This document shows positions 43,760 through 52,861 of a stretch of 64,000 nt of DNA, piece by piece. Below the pieces are notes generated by a model. That model was not told where the DNA came from, did not search any database, and worked only from the letters and a program-made list of their open reading frames with translations. The first letter of the stretch is position 1. Each line of letters starts with the position of its first letter. Made by a program: the position numbers and the translations under genes. The stretch spans positions 186,001 to 250,000 of the forward strand of contig DXVO01000034.1 in assembly GCA_019417325.1 (NCBI GenBank). The letters are read 5' to 3'. The stretch comes from Parabacteroides sp. (GTDB taxonomy: Bacteria; Bacteroidota; Bacteroidia; Bacteroidales; Tannerellaceae).

Positions 43760-45826
43760 ATGAAACGCTTTATATTTTGCATCATTTTTCTTCTTCTTAT
43801 CTTTAATAATGCTGCGGCAAAAATAAAAGTAGCCTGTATCGGGAATAGTGTAACTTATGGATATGGTCTGGAAAACCGTAAAACAGACAATTATCCGGCG
43901 CAACTTCAACAAATGTTGGGAGATCAATATGAAATAGAAAATTTCGGAAAAAGTGGAGCTACATTGCTAAAAAAAGGACATCGTCCATACTTTGAACAGG
44001 AAGAATATAAAGCGGCTCTTCATTTTGCAGGCGATCTTATCGTCATCCACCTCGGATTAAACGATACAGATCCTCGTAACTGGCCCAATTACCAGGACGA
44101 CTTTGTAAACAATTATCTTGAACTTATAGATTCTTTCCGTCAGACAAATCCAGCATGTAAAATCTGGATTTGCAAAATGACACCCATATTCAACAGCCAC
44201 CCACGTTTCAAATCCGGGACACGGGACTGGTATTGGCAAATCCAGCAATCCATCGAAGAAATAGCCACTATAGGACACACGGGACTTATCGATCTGCATG
44301 AACCGTTATACAATCGCCCCGATTTATTTCCGGATGCCATACATCCGGTCCGTGAAGGGGCAAACATTCTTGCCCATACTGTCTGCCAAGCTTTGACCGG
44401 TAACTACGGAGGCCTTCAAATGCCTATTATCTACTCGGATAATATGATATTACAAAGGGATAAACCCATAACCATAAGTGGAACCGCTAATTCCGGAGAG
44501 GTAGTGGAAGTCCGGATTGCCAAACAAAGGGTACAGGCAAAAACTAATCAATACGGGAAATGGAATGCCACACTTAAACCGCTAGCTACGGGAGGTCCTT
44601 ATACACTAACTGTTTCCACTCAAAAAAAGACTTTACAATATACGAACCTGTTAGCAGGAGAAGTATGGCTTTGCTCCGGACAATCCAACATGGCATTCCG
44701 GGTAGACGAAGCAATAGACTGTCAACGGCAAGCATTCTTCGAATTTGCCCAAAAGAAACCACAAATCCGTCTTTTCGATATGAAACCCCGATGGGAGACC
44801 TATGCAAAAGAATGGGAAACATCAGTTCTCGACTCCCTGAATCGCCTGGAATATTACAAAGAAACTCAATGGCAGGAATGTAACGAGCAAACAGCCGACC
44901 GTTTTTCTGCAGTTGCTTTCGCTTTCGGACAAATGTTATCAGACAGTTTACAGGTTCCGATAGGATTAATACTAAATGCAGTGGGAGGCTCACCGACAGA
45001 AGCATGGATTGACCGCAAAACATTGGAATTCGATTTCCCGGATATACTCACTAATTGGCTTCAAAACGATTTCATTCAAGACTGGGTGAGGCAACGTGCA
45101 TTTTTAAATATCAAAAAATCTTCAAATAAATTACAGCGCCACCCTTATGAACCTTGTTATTTGTACGAGGCAGGTATCCGTCCATTAAAACAATTCCCGA
45201 TCAAAGGTATTATATGGTATCAGGGAGAGTCGAATGCACATAACATGGAAGGACACGAAAAGTTATTTCGTCTCTTAACAGAAAGCTGGCGAAATAACTG
45301 GCAGGAGGAATTACCATTTTATTATGTACAACTTTCAAGTATCGATCGCCCGAGTTGGACCTGGTTCCGCAACAGCCAACGCAAATTGATGGATATTATC
45401 CCAAACAGTGGTATGGCTGTAAGCAGCGACAAAGGAGATTCTTTAGATGTTCATCCCCGATACAAAAGGGAAATAGGGGAGCGTCTGGCCCGTTGGGCAC
45501 TAAACAAAACTTATCAACAGAATATCATTCCATCCGGTCCTTTATTCCGGGCAGTAACCTTTAAAAATGGGGCTGCATATGTTACATTCGACTATGGAGC
45601 AGGCATGCATACTTCCGACAATAATCCGATCCGTACTTTTGAAATAGCCGAATATGACGGTCTATTCACACCGGCACAAGCTGAAATTATAGATAATCAA
45701 ACCATAAAAGTATCGAATAAACAGATCAAAAGCCCCAAATTCGTTCGTTACGGCTGGCAACCTTTTACACGCGCCAATTTGCTAAATGCAGCAGAATTGC
45801 CAGCCTCTACCTTTCGAAGTGAATAA
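43760..45826 (+). CDS. Two-domain sialate O-acetylesterase (SGNH + SASA)
   Basis: A 688-residue exported esterase with two catalytic modules. The N-terminal SGNH module (~22-215) has GNSVTYGYG in place of the usual GDS block, GLNDTD, and DAIHP. A beta domain is followed by a SASA-type module with a second serine in WLCSGQSNMAF near residue 305, WYQGESNAH, and a C-terminal DVHPRYK block with histidine. It removes O-acetyl groups from sialic acid so that sialidase can act. The architecture resembles NanS of Tannerella forsythia, which also has two catalytic modules. Third gene of the sialidase operon. Confidence 0.93.
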   Translation: MKRFIFCIIFLLLIFNNAAAKIKVACIGNSVTYGYGLENRKTDNYPAQLQQMLGDQYEIENFGKSGATLLKKGHRPYFEQEEYKAALHFAGDLIVIHLGLNDTDPRNWPNYQDDFVNNYLELIDSFRQTNPACKIWICKMTPIFNSHPRFKSGTRDWYWQIQQSIEEIATIGHTGLIDLHEPLYNRPDLFPDAIHPVREGANILAHTVCQALTGNYGGLQMPIIYSDNMILQRDKPITISGTANSGEVVEVRIAKQRVQAKTNQYGKWNATLKPLATGGPYTLTVSTQKKTLQYTNLLAGEVWLCSGQSNMAFRVDEAIDCQRQAFFEFAQKKPQIRLFDMKPRWETYAKEWETSVLDSLNRLEYYKETQWQECNEQTADRFSAVAFAFGQMLSDSLQVPIGLILNAVGGSPTEAWIDRKTLEFDFPDILTNWLQNDFIQDWVRQRAFLNIKKSSNKLQRHPYEPCYLYEAGIRPLKQFPIKGIIWYQGESNAHNMEGHEKLFRLLTESWRNNWQEELPFYYVQLSSIDRPSWTWFRNSQRKLMDIIPNSGMAVSSDKGDSLDVHPRYKREIGERLARWALNKTYQQNIIPSGPLFRAVTFKNGAAYVTFDYGAGMHTSDNNPIRTFEIAEYDGLFTPAQAEIIDNQTIKVSNKQIKSPKFVRYGWQPFTRANLLNAAELPASTFRSE

Positions 45827-45851
45827 AAATAATCAGATACATACCCTGATA

Positions 45852-45903
45852 TACCCTCTAACCAGCAACAATATGAAGCCAAAAGCTTGCAGCTTTGAGG
45901 GTA
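45852..45903 (+). terminator. Probable terminator hairpin after the esterase gene
   Basis: TACCCTC (45852-45858) can pair with GAGGGTA (45897-45903), and AAAGCT/AGCTTT form an inner stem (45882-45896). A weak -7-like TATCTTTA (45929-45936) follows and may serve the next gene at 46002. Confidence 0.45.
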
Positions 45904-46001
45904 AGTTTATATAATACAATAAAATGTGTATCTTTACACGCGCTAAACAGGCTATCAAATAGCTGTACATTAACAATGGAAAGAAATTAAAACCAGGCAA
46001 A

Positions 46002-47747
46002 ATGAAAACATTAAAAACCGACAAAACCTTTTGGTTGCTTTTAGTCATCTGTATTGTGACTATTATTCCTTTTTTAGGACTAACCAGCTACCATACCAAA
46101 GGTGAGCCGCGTGAATCTATCGTTTCCTATACTATGTTGGAAACGGACAATTGGATTTTACCCAGAAATAATGGTGGAGAAATGGCTTATAAACCCCCTT
46201 TCTTTCACTGGAGTATAGCTGCTATCTCTGCATTAAACGGAGATAAAGTAACAGAAATGACATCCCGCCTTCCTTCTGCCATTGCCCTGATTCTAATGAC
46301 ATTGGGCGGTTTTCTATTTTTTGCAAAAAGAAAAGGGGCTGAAATTGCCTTACTTACCGCATTTATCACGTTGACAAACTTTGAATTACATCGTGCCGGA
46401 GCAAACTGCAGGGTAGACATGGTATTAACAGCCTGTACGGTTGGAGCCTTATACTTTTTTTACAAATGGTATGAGAAAGGCCTGAAAGGGCTTCCCTGGT
46501 TAGCTATTCTTTGTATGAGCCTGGGGACTTTTACCAAAGGTCCGGTAGGTTCCGTCATACCTTGTCTGGTAACAGGCGTATTTTTATTATTACGGGGAAC
46601 CAATTTCTTTAAAGCATTTTTCCTTTTAGCTTTAACAGGTATCCTTTCGTTTGTGTTACCGGCTTGTTGGTATATGGCTGCTTATCGTCAGGGGGGAGAA
46701 GAGTTTCTTGCTTTGATGCTGGAAGAAAATGTAGGCCGCATGACAAACACAATGAGCTATGATTCCTGTGTAAATCCGTGGCCTTATAATTTTGTCACTC
46801 TAATAGGGGGATATGTACCCTGGACATTAATGGCTGTCTTTTCTCTTTTCAGCTTAACCTACCGCAAGGTAAGAATTCAACCGGCAGCCTGGTGGAGCCG
46901 CTTTAAAACATGGATTACAGAAATGGATACCGTTAATTTATTTGCATTGACAAGTATCGTAGTCATTTTCGTATTCTATTGTTTTCCACAAAGCAAACGT
47001 AGCGTATACCTGATGCCGATTTATCCGTTTATCGCTTATTTCTTTGCACAATATTTATTCTATCTGGTAAAAAAACAAACGAAATCCATCAAAGTATATG
47101 GTGGGGTTCTTGCTGTGCTCAGTTTGCTATTATTCACATGTTTTATTGCTGTGAAATGTGGACTTATCCCTGAATCAATCTTCCAGGGTAAACGGGCAGA
47201 TGAAAATATCCGGTTTATGCAAGCGATACAGAACATTAGCGGATTCGGAGCTTTACTCTTGATTGCGATTCCGACAGTATTAGGTGCTTACTGGTGGCAA
47301 TACAGCCGTAAAAATGCAATAAGCAAACAGATGCTTTATTTCATCGTAGCGCTTACAATGGGTATATATCTGGCACTGGACGGAGCTTATCAACCGGCCG
47401 TATTAAATGCTAAATCAGACAAAGACGTGGCAGCTGAAATAGCAGAACTTATACCGGAAAATAAAGGACATATCTACGAATTCATGTCACATAACCTACA
47501 TGTGGCAGGCGACTTCCTGCATTATTATTCCATCAACTTCTATTTAGGCAACCGGATTGACGACTTTTATGATAAACGTCCAACCGAAGGTTTTTTGTTG
47601 CTGGGTAAACGTGATGCAGAACAATATCTTCCGGAATTTGAAAAAGAAGGATATAGCTTTAAGCTTTTCTACACTTCTCCTAAACGGGTTTCCGGTGATA
47701 TTGCAGAAATTTATGAGTTCACGAAAAAGCATCCGTCCAATAAATGA
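46002..47747 (+). CDS. GT39/ArnT-like membrane glycosyltransferase
   Basis: A 581-residue protein with about 11-12 membrane helices. The first periplasmic loop has the ArnT/PMT-type pattern KGEPRESIVSYTMLETDNWILP followed by YKPPFFHWS; family members use a polyprenyl-phosphate sugar donor to modify lipid A or other acceptors at the periplasmic side. The usual DE pair reads GEPRE here, as in many bacterial members. Donor and acceptor are unknown. A short lipoprotein ORF begins 8 bases after its stop. Confidence 0.9.
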   Translation: MKTLKTDKTFWLLLVICIVTIIPFLGLTSYHTKGEPRESIVSYTMLETDNWILPRNNGGEMAYKPPFFHWSIAAISALNGDKVTEMTSRLPSAIALILMTLGGFLFFAKRKGAEIALLTAFITLTNFELHRAGANCRVDMVLTACTVGALYFFYKWYEKGLKGLPWLAILCMSLGTFTKGPVGSVIPCLVTGVFLLLRGTNFFKAFFLLALTGILSFVLPACWYMAAYRQGGEEFLALMLEENVGRMTNTMSYDSCVNPWPYNFVTLIGGYVPWTLMAVFSLFSLTYRKVRIQPAAWWSRFKTWITEMDTVNLFALTSIVVIFVFYCFPQSKRSVYLMPIYPFIAYFFAQYLFYLVKKQTKSIKVYGGVLAVLSLLLFTCFIAVKCGLIPESIFQGKRADENIRFMQAIQNISGFGALLLIAIPTVLGAYWWQYSRKNAISKQMLYFIVALTMGIYLALDGAYQPAVLNAKSDKDVAAEIAELIPENKGHIYEFMSHNLHVAGDFLHYYSINFYLGNRIDDFYDKRPTEGFLLLGKRDAEQYLPEFEKEGYSFKLFYTSPKRVSGDIAEIYEFTKKHPSNK

Positions 47748-47755
47748 TGTAAACT

Positions 47756-47968
47756 ATGCTAAATAAGCTCTCTCTTATGACCTGCCTGGTTTTGTCCCTT
47801 CTGTTTATGGGAGGATGTCAACCACCTGAAAAACAAAACCAGTGCAGTTGTCGTGGGAGAATGCGTGCAAACTTATCCGTTCATCCTAAATCGCTGCAAA
47901 TTTACGGACGTTCTTATCCCATTTCGGCTCCGAATAAATCAAATCTACAGCTTCCTGCGGAGTTTTAG
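47756..47968 (+). CDS. Short predicted lipoprotein, possibly a truncated gene
   Basis: A 70-codon ORF with a convincing SPII signal (LVLSLLFMGGC) and a short mature part with CSC. It starts 8 bases after the GT39 stop, but its last 83 bases run antisense into the conserved LOG-family gene. This suggests either a real ~50-residue lipoprotein or the 5' remnant of a longer gene lost by deletion. No homology-like motif is seen past the signal. Confidence 0.35.
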   Translation: MLNKLSLMTCLVLSLLFMGGCQPPEKQNQCSCRGRMRANLSVHPKSLQIYGRSYPISAPNKSNLQLPAEF

Positions 47969-48488
47969 CAACCGCCCACAGTTTCAAATGCTGGGACCGC
48001 ATAAATTCTTTATCGACCGCTTTTTGAAACATTGCCAGCAAGGGATCAAAATAACCGTTCGTGTTTAATATAACAATCGGATTCAGGTATAAACCTAATT
48101 GTTTCCAGGTTATCGCTTCCAAAAGTTCTTCCAACGTACCACATCCTCCGGGAAGAGCAATTATTGCATCAGATAAATCAGCCATCAACTGTTTCCGTTC
48201 ATGCATGGTCTCTACCTCGATAAGTTCGGTAAGCCCTGAATGATGCCAATTCTGCTCTACCATAAAATGGGGAATTACTCCAACTGCACTTCCTCCGGCA
48301 GCAAGTGTTGCATCCGAAACGGTACGCATTAATCCGATACTTCCGGCTCCATTGATTACACGAAGCTTCCGTTCGCCAAGCAAACGCCCAAGTTCAGATG
48401 CAGCTTCAAAGTAAACTGTATCAATCTTAGTACTGGAAGCACAATACACACACACGGATTTCAGTATTTTATCATCCTGTATCATCAT
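47886..48488 (-). CDS. LOG family protein (TIGR00730, nucleotide phosphoribohydrolase-like)
   Basis: A 200-residue Rossmann-fold protein with the diagnostic PGGCGTLEELLEAITWKQLG motif (PGGxGTxxE). The family was once annotated as lysine decarboxylase; characterised members hydrolyse nucleoside monophosphates (cytokinin-activating LOG). Its start overlaps the stop of the upstream TIGR02757 gene (ATGATGA), so it is the last gene of a four-gene operon. The second ATG one codon in is equally possible. Confidence 0.93.
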   Translation of the reverse strand: MMIQDDKILKSVCVYCASSTKIDTVYFEAASELGRLLGERKLRVINGAGSIGLMRTVSDATLAAGGSAVGVIPHFMVEQNWHHSGLTELIEVETMHERKQLMADLSDAIIALPGGCGTLEELLEAITWKQLGLYLNPIVILNTNGYFDPLLAMFQKAVDKEFMRSQHLKLWAVAKTPQEAVDLIYSEPKWDKNVRKFAAI

Positions 48489-49228
48489 CTATTTTTATTT
48501 ATATCATAACCAAACAAGGCAAAATCACCTAAACACGGATCACCCGGGAAAACATCGGAGAGGACTTCGGTTATCTCAAGTGCCGTAACCAATGTTGCCG
48601 TACTCCGGTTAGTCAGTCCAAGTTTCAGGGAAATCTGGTGCACATGCGTATCCAGCGGGATAATCAACTGGTAAGGTTTAACAGCCGTTCTCCATATACC
48701 AAAATCAACAATACCATCAGAACGAACCATCCAACGAAGGAACATTGCCAGCCTTTTACAAGCGGATTTACTGGACATTAATGGTATGCCATTTATATCT
48801 TTAAACAAATTCCGCAACTTTATCACCGGATTTATATAAAGAGACTCGTCTATAGCATCTTCCATCGAATCATATTGTGTATAGATCTCCCGTAATCTTT
48901 CACAAAGAGCAAACAAATCGGAATAGGTATAAAAACGATAGAAAGTATCTCTTTTACCAATAGGAACATCCTGTTCTAACTCCTTATAACCCTCTGATAA
49001 AATCCATTCATATGGACTTTTACCCATTTGACTGTGCAGCCAATCTGCTTTACGCAATATCAGAGGCCTACTTCCATAAGAAATCCACGAAGTAATAAAC
49101 GCGGATATTTCAATATCCTGTTTTCGGCTATACCGATGAGGAAATTGTATCGGATCATCTTTTATAAAAGATTTGACATTATAGATTTCCGCCCATTCTT
49201 TCAGGTTCTTTTTTATTTCATGCTTCAT
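48485..49228 (-). CDS. TIGR02757/DUF2400 family protein
   Basis: A 247-residue cytoplasmic protein, recognised by PIQFPHRYSRKQDIEISAFITSW near the start and a helical body ending in the IPLDTHVHQISLKLGLTNR region. The pattern around the latter resembles helix-hairpin-helix DNA glycosylases, but no function is established. It lies 7 bases after the AlkD-like gene and overlaps the LOG-family gene, so an association with DNA repair is suggested by context only. Confidence 0.88.
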   Translation of the reverse strand: MKHEIKKNLKEWAEIYNVKSFIKDDPIQFPHRYSRKQDIEISAFITSWISYGSRPLILRKADWLHSQMGKSPYEWILSEGYKELEQDVPIGKRDTFYRFYTYSDLFALCERLREIYTQYDSMEDAIDESLYINPVIKLRNLFKDINGIPLMSSKSACKRLAMFLRWMVRSDGIVDFGIWRTAVKPYQLIIPLDTHVHQISLKLGLTNRSTATLVTALEITEVLSDVFPGDPCLGDFALFGYDINKNR

Positions 49229-49235
49229 TCGTTAC

Positions 49236-49943
49236 TTACTTCATTTTTAGAAAATATTGCCGTTGATCTTCCGGATAATGCTCGATAGCATATCGAAGGG
49301 ATGTACGGGGTAGGCGAGTCGCAAAACGTTCCAGAAAATCGGTTAGAGTATCCCTGTCTTTTTTTCCTACTTCACGCAACATCCACCCGACAGCCTTATG
49401 CATCAGATCGTGTTTATGCGTTATAAAATACTCGGCAAGAGTCAGGATATCCGTAAAATCAGAACGCCTGATAAATGCCCAGGTAGAAACGACGGCAATC
49501 CGTTGTTCCCAGAGATTCTCACTTTCAGCCAGCCGGTAAAGAGGGGAACGGTCTTTGTCCACCAGGTATTCTCCTACAATATCCCGGCATGACAAATCCA
49601 CCAAATCCCAATTATTGCATCTGCGGGTATTCTTCAAATAAAAACGATAAATATTTCCCCGTTCTTCCTGAGTTGTTTTCCGGTCTTTATAGCGAAGTAC
49701 CAAAATAAGTAAAGCACATAACCTCGCTTCATGCCATGGACTGTCCAGAAGTTTTTGAAGTTCCTCCAATGATGCTGTCTTATTTTCTTTAGCAATACTA
49801 CGCGTTTGCGGGACGACTACCCCCAGGAAAAGGTCTCCTTCTCCATACTGCCCGGGAGCCGTTTTAAAAAAGCGACTCAAATGAACAGCCTTTTCAGCAG
49901 AACCAACCGAACGAAGTTCACTTAGTATAAAATCTGCTGTCAT
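49236..49943 (-). CDS. AlkD-like DNA alkylation repair protein
   Basis: A 235-residue all-helical HEAT-repeat protein of the DNA alkylation repair (AlkD/AlkC) family: FFKTAPGQYGEGDLFLGVVVPQTR, CNNWDLVDLSCRDIVGEYL, and DLMHKAVGWMLREVGKKD. Members flip or excise alkylated bases without base intrusion. The conserved Trp and Asp of the binding cleft appear in NNWDLVD. Its ATG overlaps the stop of the upstream dehydrogenase (4 bases). Confidence 0.92.
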   Translation of the reverse strand: MTADFILSELRSVGSAEKAVHLSRFFKTAPGQYGEGDLFLGVVVPQTRSIAKENKTASLEELQKLLDSPWHEARLCALLILVLRYKDRKTTQEERGNIYRFYLKNTRRCNNWDLVDLSCRDIVGEYLVDKDRSPLYRLAESENLWEQRIAVVSTWAFIRRSDFTDILTLAEYFITHKHDLMHKAVGWMLREVGKKDRDTLTDFLERFATRLPRTSLRYAIEHYPEDQRQYFLKMK

Positions 49944-50902
49944 GGGCGTAAAACCCGTGACACAGGACGGTCGCCTTCTAAAAATCCGATTACATTATTG
50001 CATACCGTACGCGCCATCACGACCCGTACTTCTGTTGTTTGTGTCCCGATATGCGGGGTAAGCACCACATTATCCATAGCCAACAATTCGGGCAGAGGAT
50101 AATCTCCAAATTCAAACACATCGAGGCCGGCTCCCCATATAGTACCGTCCTGCAGTGCTTTAACCAAGGCCTGTTCGTCAACCAGAGGACCGCGTGCCGT
50201 ATTAATCAGAATGGCAGTAGGCTTCATCTGTCTCAATTCTTCCTCGCCTATAATATGGTGTGTTTCAGAAGTATATGGAGCATTTAATGAAACAAAGTCC
50301 GAATTTGCAAGTAGTTCTTCTTTAGAAACATATGTCACATTCAACTTTGTCTCTTCTTCAATATACAGTTGTCTGCGGTTATGGTAAATCACCTCCATAC
50401 CACACGCATTTGCTCGTTTAGCCAAAGCTTTCCCAATACGTCCCATACCCAGGATACCTAACGTTTTACCTGTAACATTCATACCCAGATTTTCCAAAAC
50501 TCCGACCTTCATATCCTTACCTAAAGTACGTAGTTTACGATCACATTCCGTAATCCGGCGTGCCGTATCCAGCATAAGCCCTAAAGCAAGATTGGCAGTA
50601 GGGGCAGTAACCGGATCAGGAGTATTCGCCACAGTCAGTCCTTTTTCCAGAGCATATGCCACGTCTATATTATTATAGCCAACGGCATAATTTGCTATCA
50701 GTTGCAAGTTCGGAGCATGATCTATTAATTTCTTATCAACCGGAAAATCAAACATGGAACAAAGCACATCATATTCCGGTATCATTTCAAAAACTTCTTC
50801 GTAAGTAAAATCCCTTCCTTCGGGAAAAGTAACGTCATATTTGTCCACCAGTTCGGTAAAACCCTCGCGGAACATGTCGTAAGTCACAAGTATCTTTGCC
50901 AT
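49940..50902 (-). CDS. D-isomer-specific 2-hydroxyacid dehydrogenase
   Basis: A 320-residue NAD(P)-dependent dehydrogenase. Rossmann motif GILGMGRIGKALAKRA, substrate/catalytic Arg in INTARGPLVDE, Glu in GLDVFEFG, His in LTPHIGTQT. It resembles glyoxylate/hydroxypyruvate reductases; the substrate is not determined by sequence. First gene of a minus-strand operon of four (dehydrogenase, AlkD-like, TIGR02757, LOG) with 4-base overlaps or short gaps. Its start faces the divergent nucleoside-recognition gene. Confidence 0.93.
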   Translation of the reverse strand: MAKILVTYDMFREGFTELVDKYDVTFPEGRDFTYEEVFEMIPEYDVLCSMFDFPVDKKLIDHAPNLQLIANYAVGYNNIDVAYALEKGLTVANTPDPVTAPTANLALGLMLDTARRITECDRKLRTLGKDMKVGVLENLGMNVTGKTLGILGMGRIGKALAKRANACGMEVIYHNRRQLYIEEETKLNVTYVSKEELLANSDFVSLNAPYTSETHHIIGEEELRQMKPTAILINTARGPLVDEQALVKALQDGTIWGAGLDVFEFGDYPLPELLAMDNVVLTPHIGTQTTEVRVVMARTVCNNVIGFLEGDRPVSRVLRP

Positions 50903-50954
50903 AACTATTCTGATTTATAGATAGCAAAAATACAAATCTCTTGTCAATTATTCC

Positions 50955-50962
50955 TATTTTTG
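50955..50962 (+). promoter_or_regulatory. -7 promoter box for the SpmA-SpmB-like gene
   Basis: TATTTTTG matches TAnnTTTG, 28 bases before the ATG at 50990. It overlaps an alternative TTG start at 50960, which is thereby excluded. Confidence 0.5.
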
Positions 50963-50989
50963 CAATCATATATTAAGAATACACACAGC

Positions 50990-52222
50990 ATGGTTTTAAA
51001 TTATATCTGGATTGCTTTCTTTCTGATTGCATTTGTCGTAGCATTGGGAAAACTGGTTATCGGAGGAGATACCCTGGTTTTTACAAATATCATCAATGCC
51101 TCTTTTGATTCGGCAAAGACCGGTTTCGAAATTTCCCTCGGTCTTACAGGTATCCTTTCCCTTTGGCTGGGAATTATGAAAATCGGGGAGAAGGGAGGAG
51201 TCATACAGTCATTTGCCCGCCTGGCTGCTCCTGTATTCAGCAAACTTTTCCCTAGTATACCGGCAAACCACCCAGTAACAGGTTCCATCTTTATGAACTT
51301 TTCAGCGAACCTGCTGGGGCTGGATAATGCCGCGACTCCCATGGGATTAAAAGCTATGCAACAGCTGCAGGAATTAAACACTCAGAAAGATTCTGCCAGC
51401 AATCCGATGATTATGTTTCTTTGTATTAATGCTTCGGGACTCACATTGATCCCGATTACAATTATGATGTATCGTGCACAGATGGGAGCAGCCAACCCTT
51501 CGGATGTATTCCTGCCGATTATGCTGGCGACCTTCACATCTACTTTAGTCGCTATTCTGGCAGTCTGTATCAAACAAAAAATTAATATTCTACAGAAAAA
51601 TCTGGTTTTATTTTTCGGAGGAATGTTCCTTTTTATCGGTGGTCTGGTATACCTTTTCAAAACGATGGATCAGGAACAGGTTTCACTTTACTCCACCTTA
51701 TTCTCAAATACATTGTTGTTTACGATTATCTGTGGATTTATAATCAGTGGACTACGCAAGAAAATCAATGTATACGACACATTTATCGAAGGGGCCAAAG
51801 AAGGTTTCCATACAGCAGTTACAATCATTCCTTATTTGATAGCCATACTCGTTGCTATCGGAGTTTTCCGTGCTTCTGGAACAATGGATTTTATCATTGG
51901 GGCAGTTCGTACAGGAATAGGAGCAATCGGACTGGATACACAGTTTGTAGAAGGCCTGCCCACAATCCTGATGAAGCCACTCAGTGGAAGCGGTGCCCGG
52001 GGGATGATGTTGGATGCAATGAAAACATACGGTGCGGACTCTTTTGTAGGACGTCTTTCTTCCATTGTACAGGGTTCATGTGATACTACTTTTTATGTGG
52101 TAGCCCTCTATTACGGAAGTGTGGGAATCCGTAATACCCGTTATACGATTCAATGTTCACTGCTGGCAGATTTAGTTGGAGCCATCGCTGCAATCGGTTT
52201 GGCATATGTATTTTTTACATGA
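50990..52222 (+). CDS. Nucleoside-recognition (Gate) domain membrane protein, SpmA-SpmB fusion
   Basis: A 410-residue membrane protein with two Gate/nucleoside-recognition halves: LGLTGILSLWLGIMKIGEKGG and FMNFSANLLGLDNAATPMGLKAM in the first, GAKEGFHTAVTIIPYLIAILVA and PLSGSGARGMMLDAM in the second. These correspond to spore maturation proteins SpmA and SpmB, which are separate in Bacillus but fused in Bacteroidota. The role in non-sporulating organisms is unknown; transport is presumed. The TTG at 50960 would add ten residues but lies inside the promoter box. Confidence 0.9.
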   Translation: MVLNYIWIAFFLIAFVVALGKLVIGGDTLVFTNIINASFDSAKTGFEISLGLTGILSLWLGIMKIGEKGGVIQSFARLAAPVFSKLFPSIPANHPVTGSIFMNFSANLLGLDNAATPMGLKAMQQLQELNTQKDSASNPMIMFLCINASGLTLIPITIMMYRAQMGAANPSDVFLPIMLATFTSTLVAILAVCIKQKINILQKNLVLFFGGMFLFIGGLVYLFKTMDQEQVSLYSTLFSNTLLFTIICGFIISGLRKKINVYDTFIEGAKEGFHTAVTIIPYLIAILVAIGVFRASGTMDFIIGAVRTGIGAIGLDTQFVEGLPTILMKPLSGSGARGMMLDAMKTYGADSFVGRLSSIVQGSCDTTFYVVALYYGSVGIRNTRYTIQCSLLADLVGAIAAIGLAYVFFT

Positions 52223-52259
52223 AACGAACAGGCATAAAAATACATGCCTTATAAAATAA

Positions 52260-52325
52260 ATTAGTACCGCAAGTAATTTCAATTAGTATCGCATGTAATT
52301 TGAATTAGTACGGTAGATAATATTT
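52260..52325. repeat. Three tandem 22-bp repeats upstream of ybeY
   Basis: Copies start at 52260, 52282 and 52304. Each begins ATTAGTA and has a CGCADGTAAT-like centre in the first two copies; the third is more diverged. The 22-bp spacing is two helical turns, as expected for a cooperative protein-binding array. They lie between the membrane-protein gene, whose end is marked by the weak AGGCAT/ATGCCT hairpin at 52230-52249, and ybeY. Confidence 0.75.
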
Positions 52326-52357
52326 TTTAACAAAACACCTATAACAAATATAGAATT

Positions 52358-52798
52358 ATGGCAATAAAATTTTATGCAGAAGATATAGAATTTCCCCATA
52401 TAAAAGAAGAAGTAGTAAGCAATTGGATTAAGACAGTAGCTGAAACTTATAAAAAAAAAGCTGGGGATATCAGTTACATTTTTTGTTCTGACAAAAAGAT
52501 CCTGGAAGTAAACCGCCAGTACCTACAACACGATTATTATACGGATATCATTACCTTCGACTATACCAGCGGAAATAAAATATCCGGAGATTTGTTCATA
52601 AGCCTGGATACGGTGAAAACCAACTCTGAGGCATTCAATACGCCCTATAATGAAGAACTCCACCGTACCATTATCCATGGAATTCTCCATCTTTGCGGTA
52701 TAAATGATAAAGGGCCGGGAGAGCGAGAAATAATGGAAGCCAATGAAAACAAAGCGTTGCAAATACTTCCAAAAGAATGCAGGCAAATAGATTTATAA
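52358..52798 (+). CDS. ybeY: rRNA maturation endoribonuclease YbeY
   Basis: A 146-residue zinc-dependent RNase that matures 16S rRNA and takes part in ribosome quality control. Patterns: YIFCSDKKILEVNRQYLQHDYYTDIITFDY and the metal site HGILHLCGIND. The two histidines of HGxLH are present, but the third ligand of the usual HGxLHLxGYDH is Asp rather than His. I believe this is common in Bacteroidales, so it is probably not a defect. Promoter not obvious; three 22-bp repeats lie just upstream. Confidence 0.95.
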   Translation: MAIKFYAEDIEFPHIKEEVVSNWIKTVAETYKKKAGDISYIFCSDKKILEVNRQYLQHDYYTDIITFDYTSGNKISGDLFISLDTVKTNSEAFNTPYNEELHRTIIHGILHLCGINDKGPGEREIMEANENKALQILPKECRQIDL

Positions 52799-52861
52799 AC
52801 AGCCTTTTTCACTAAATTCAAATTGTTTATCTATCTTTGGATTTTTTAAAAAGCCTCTAAT

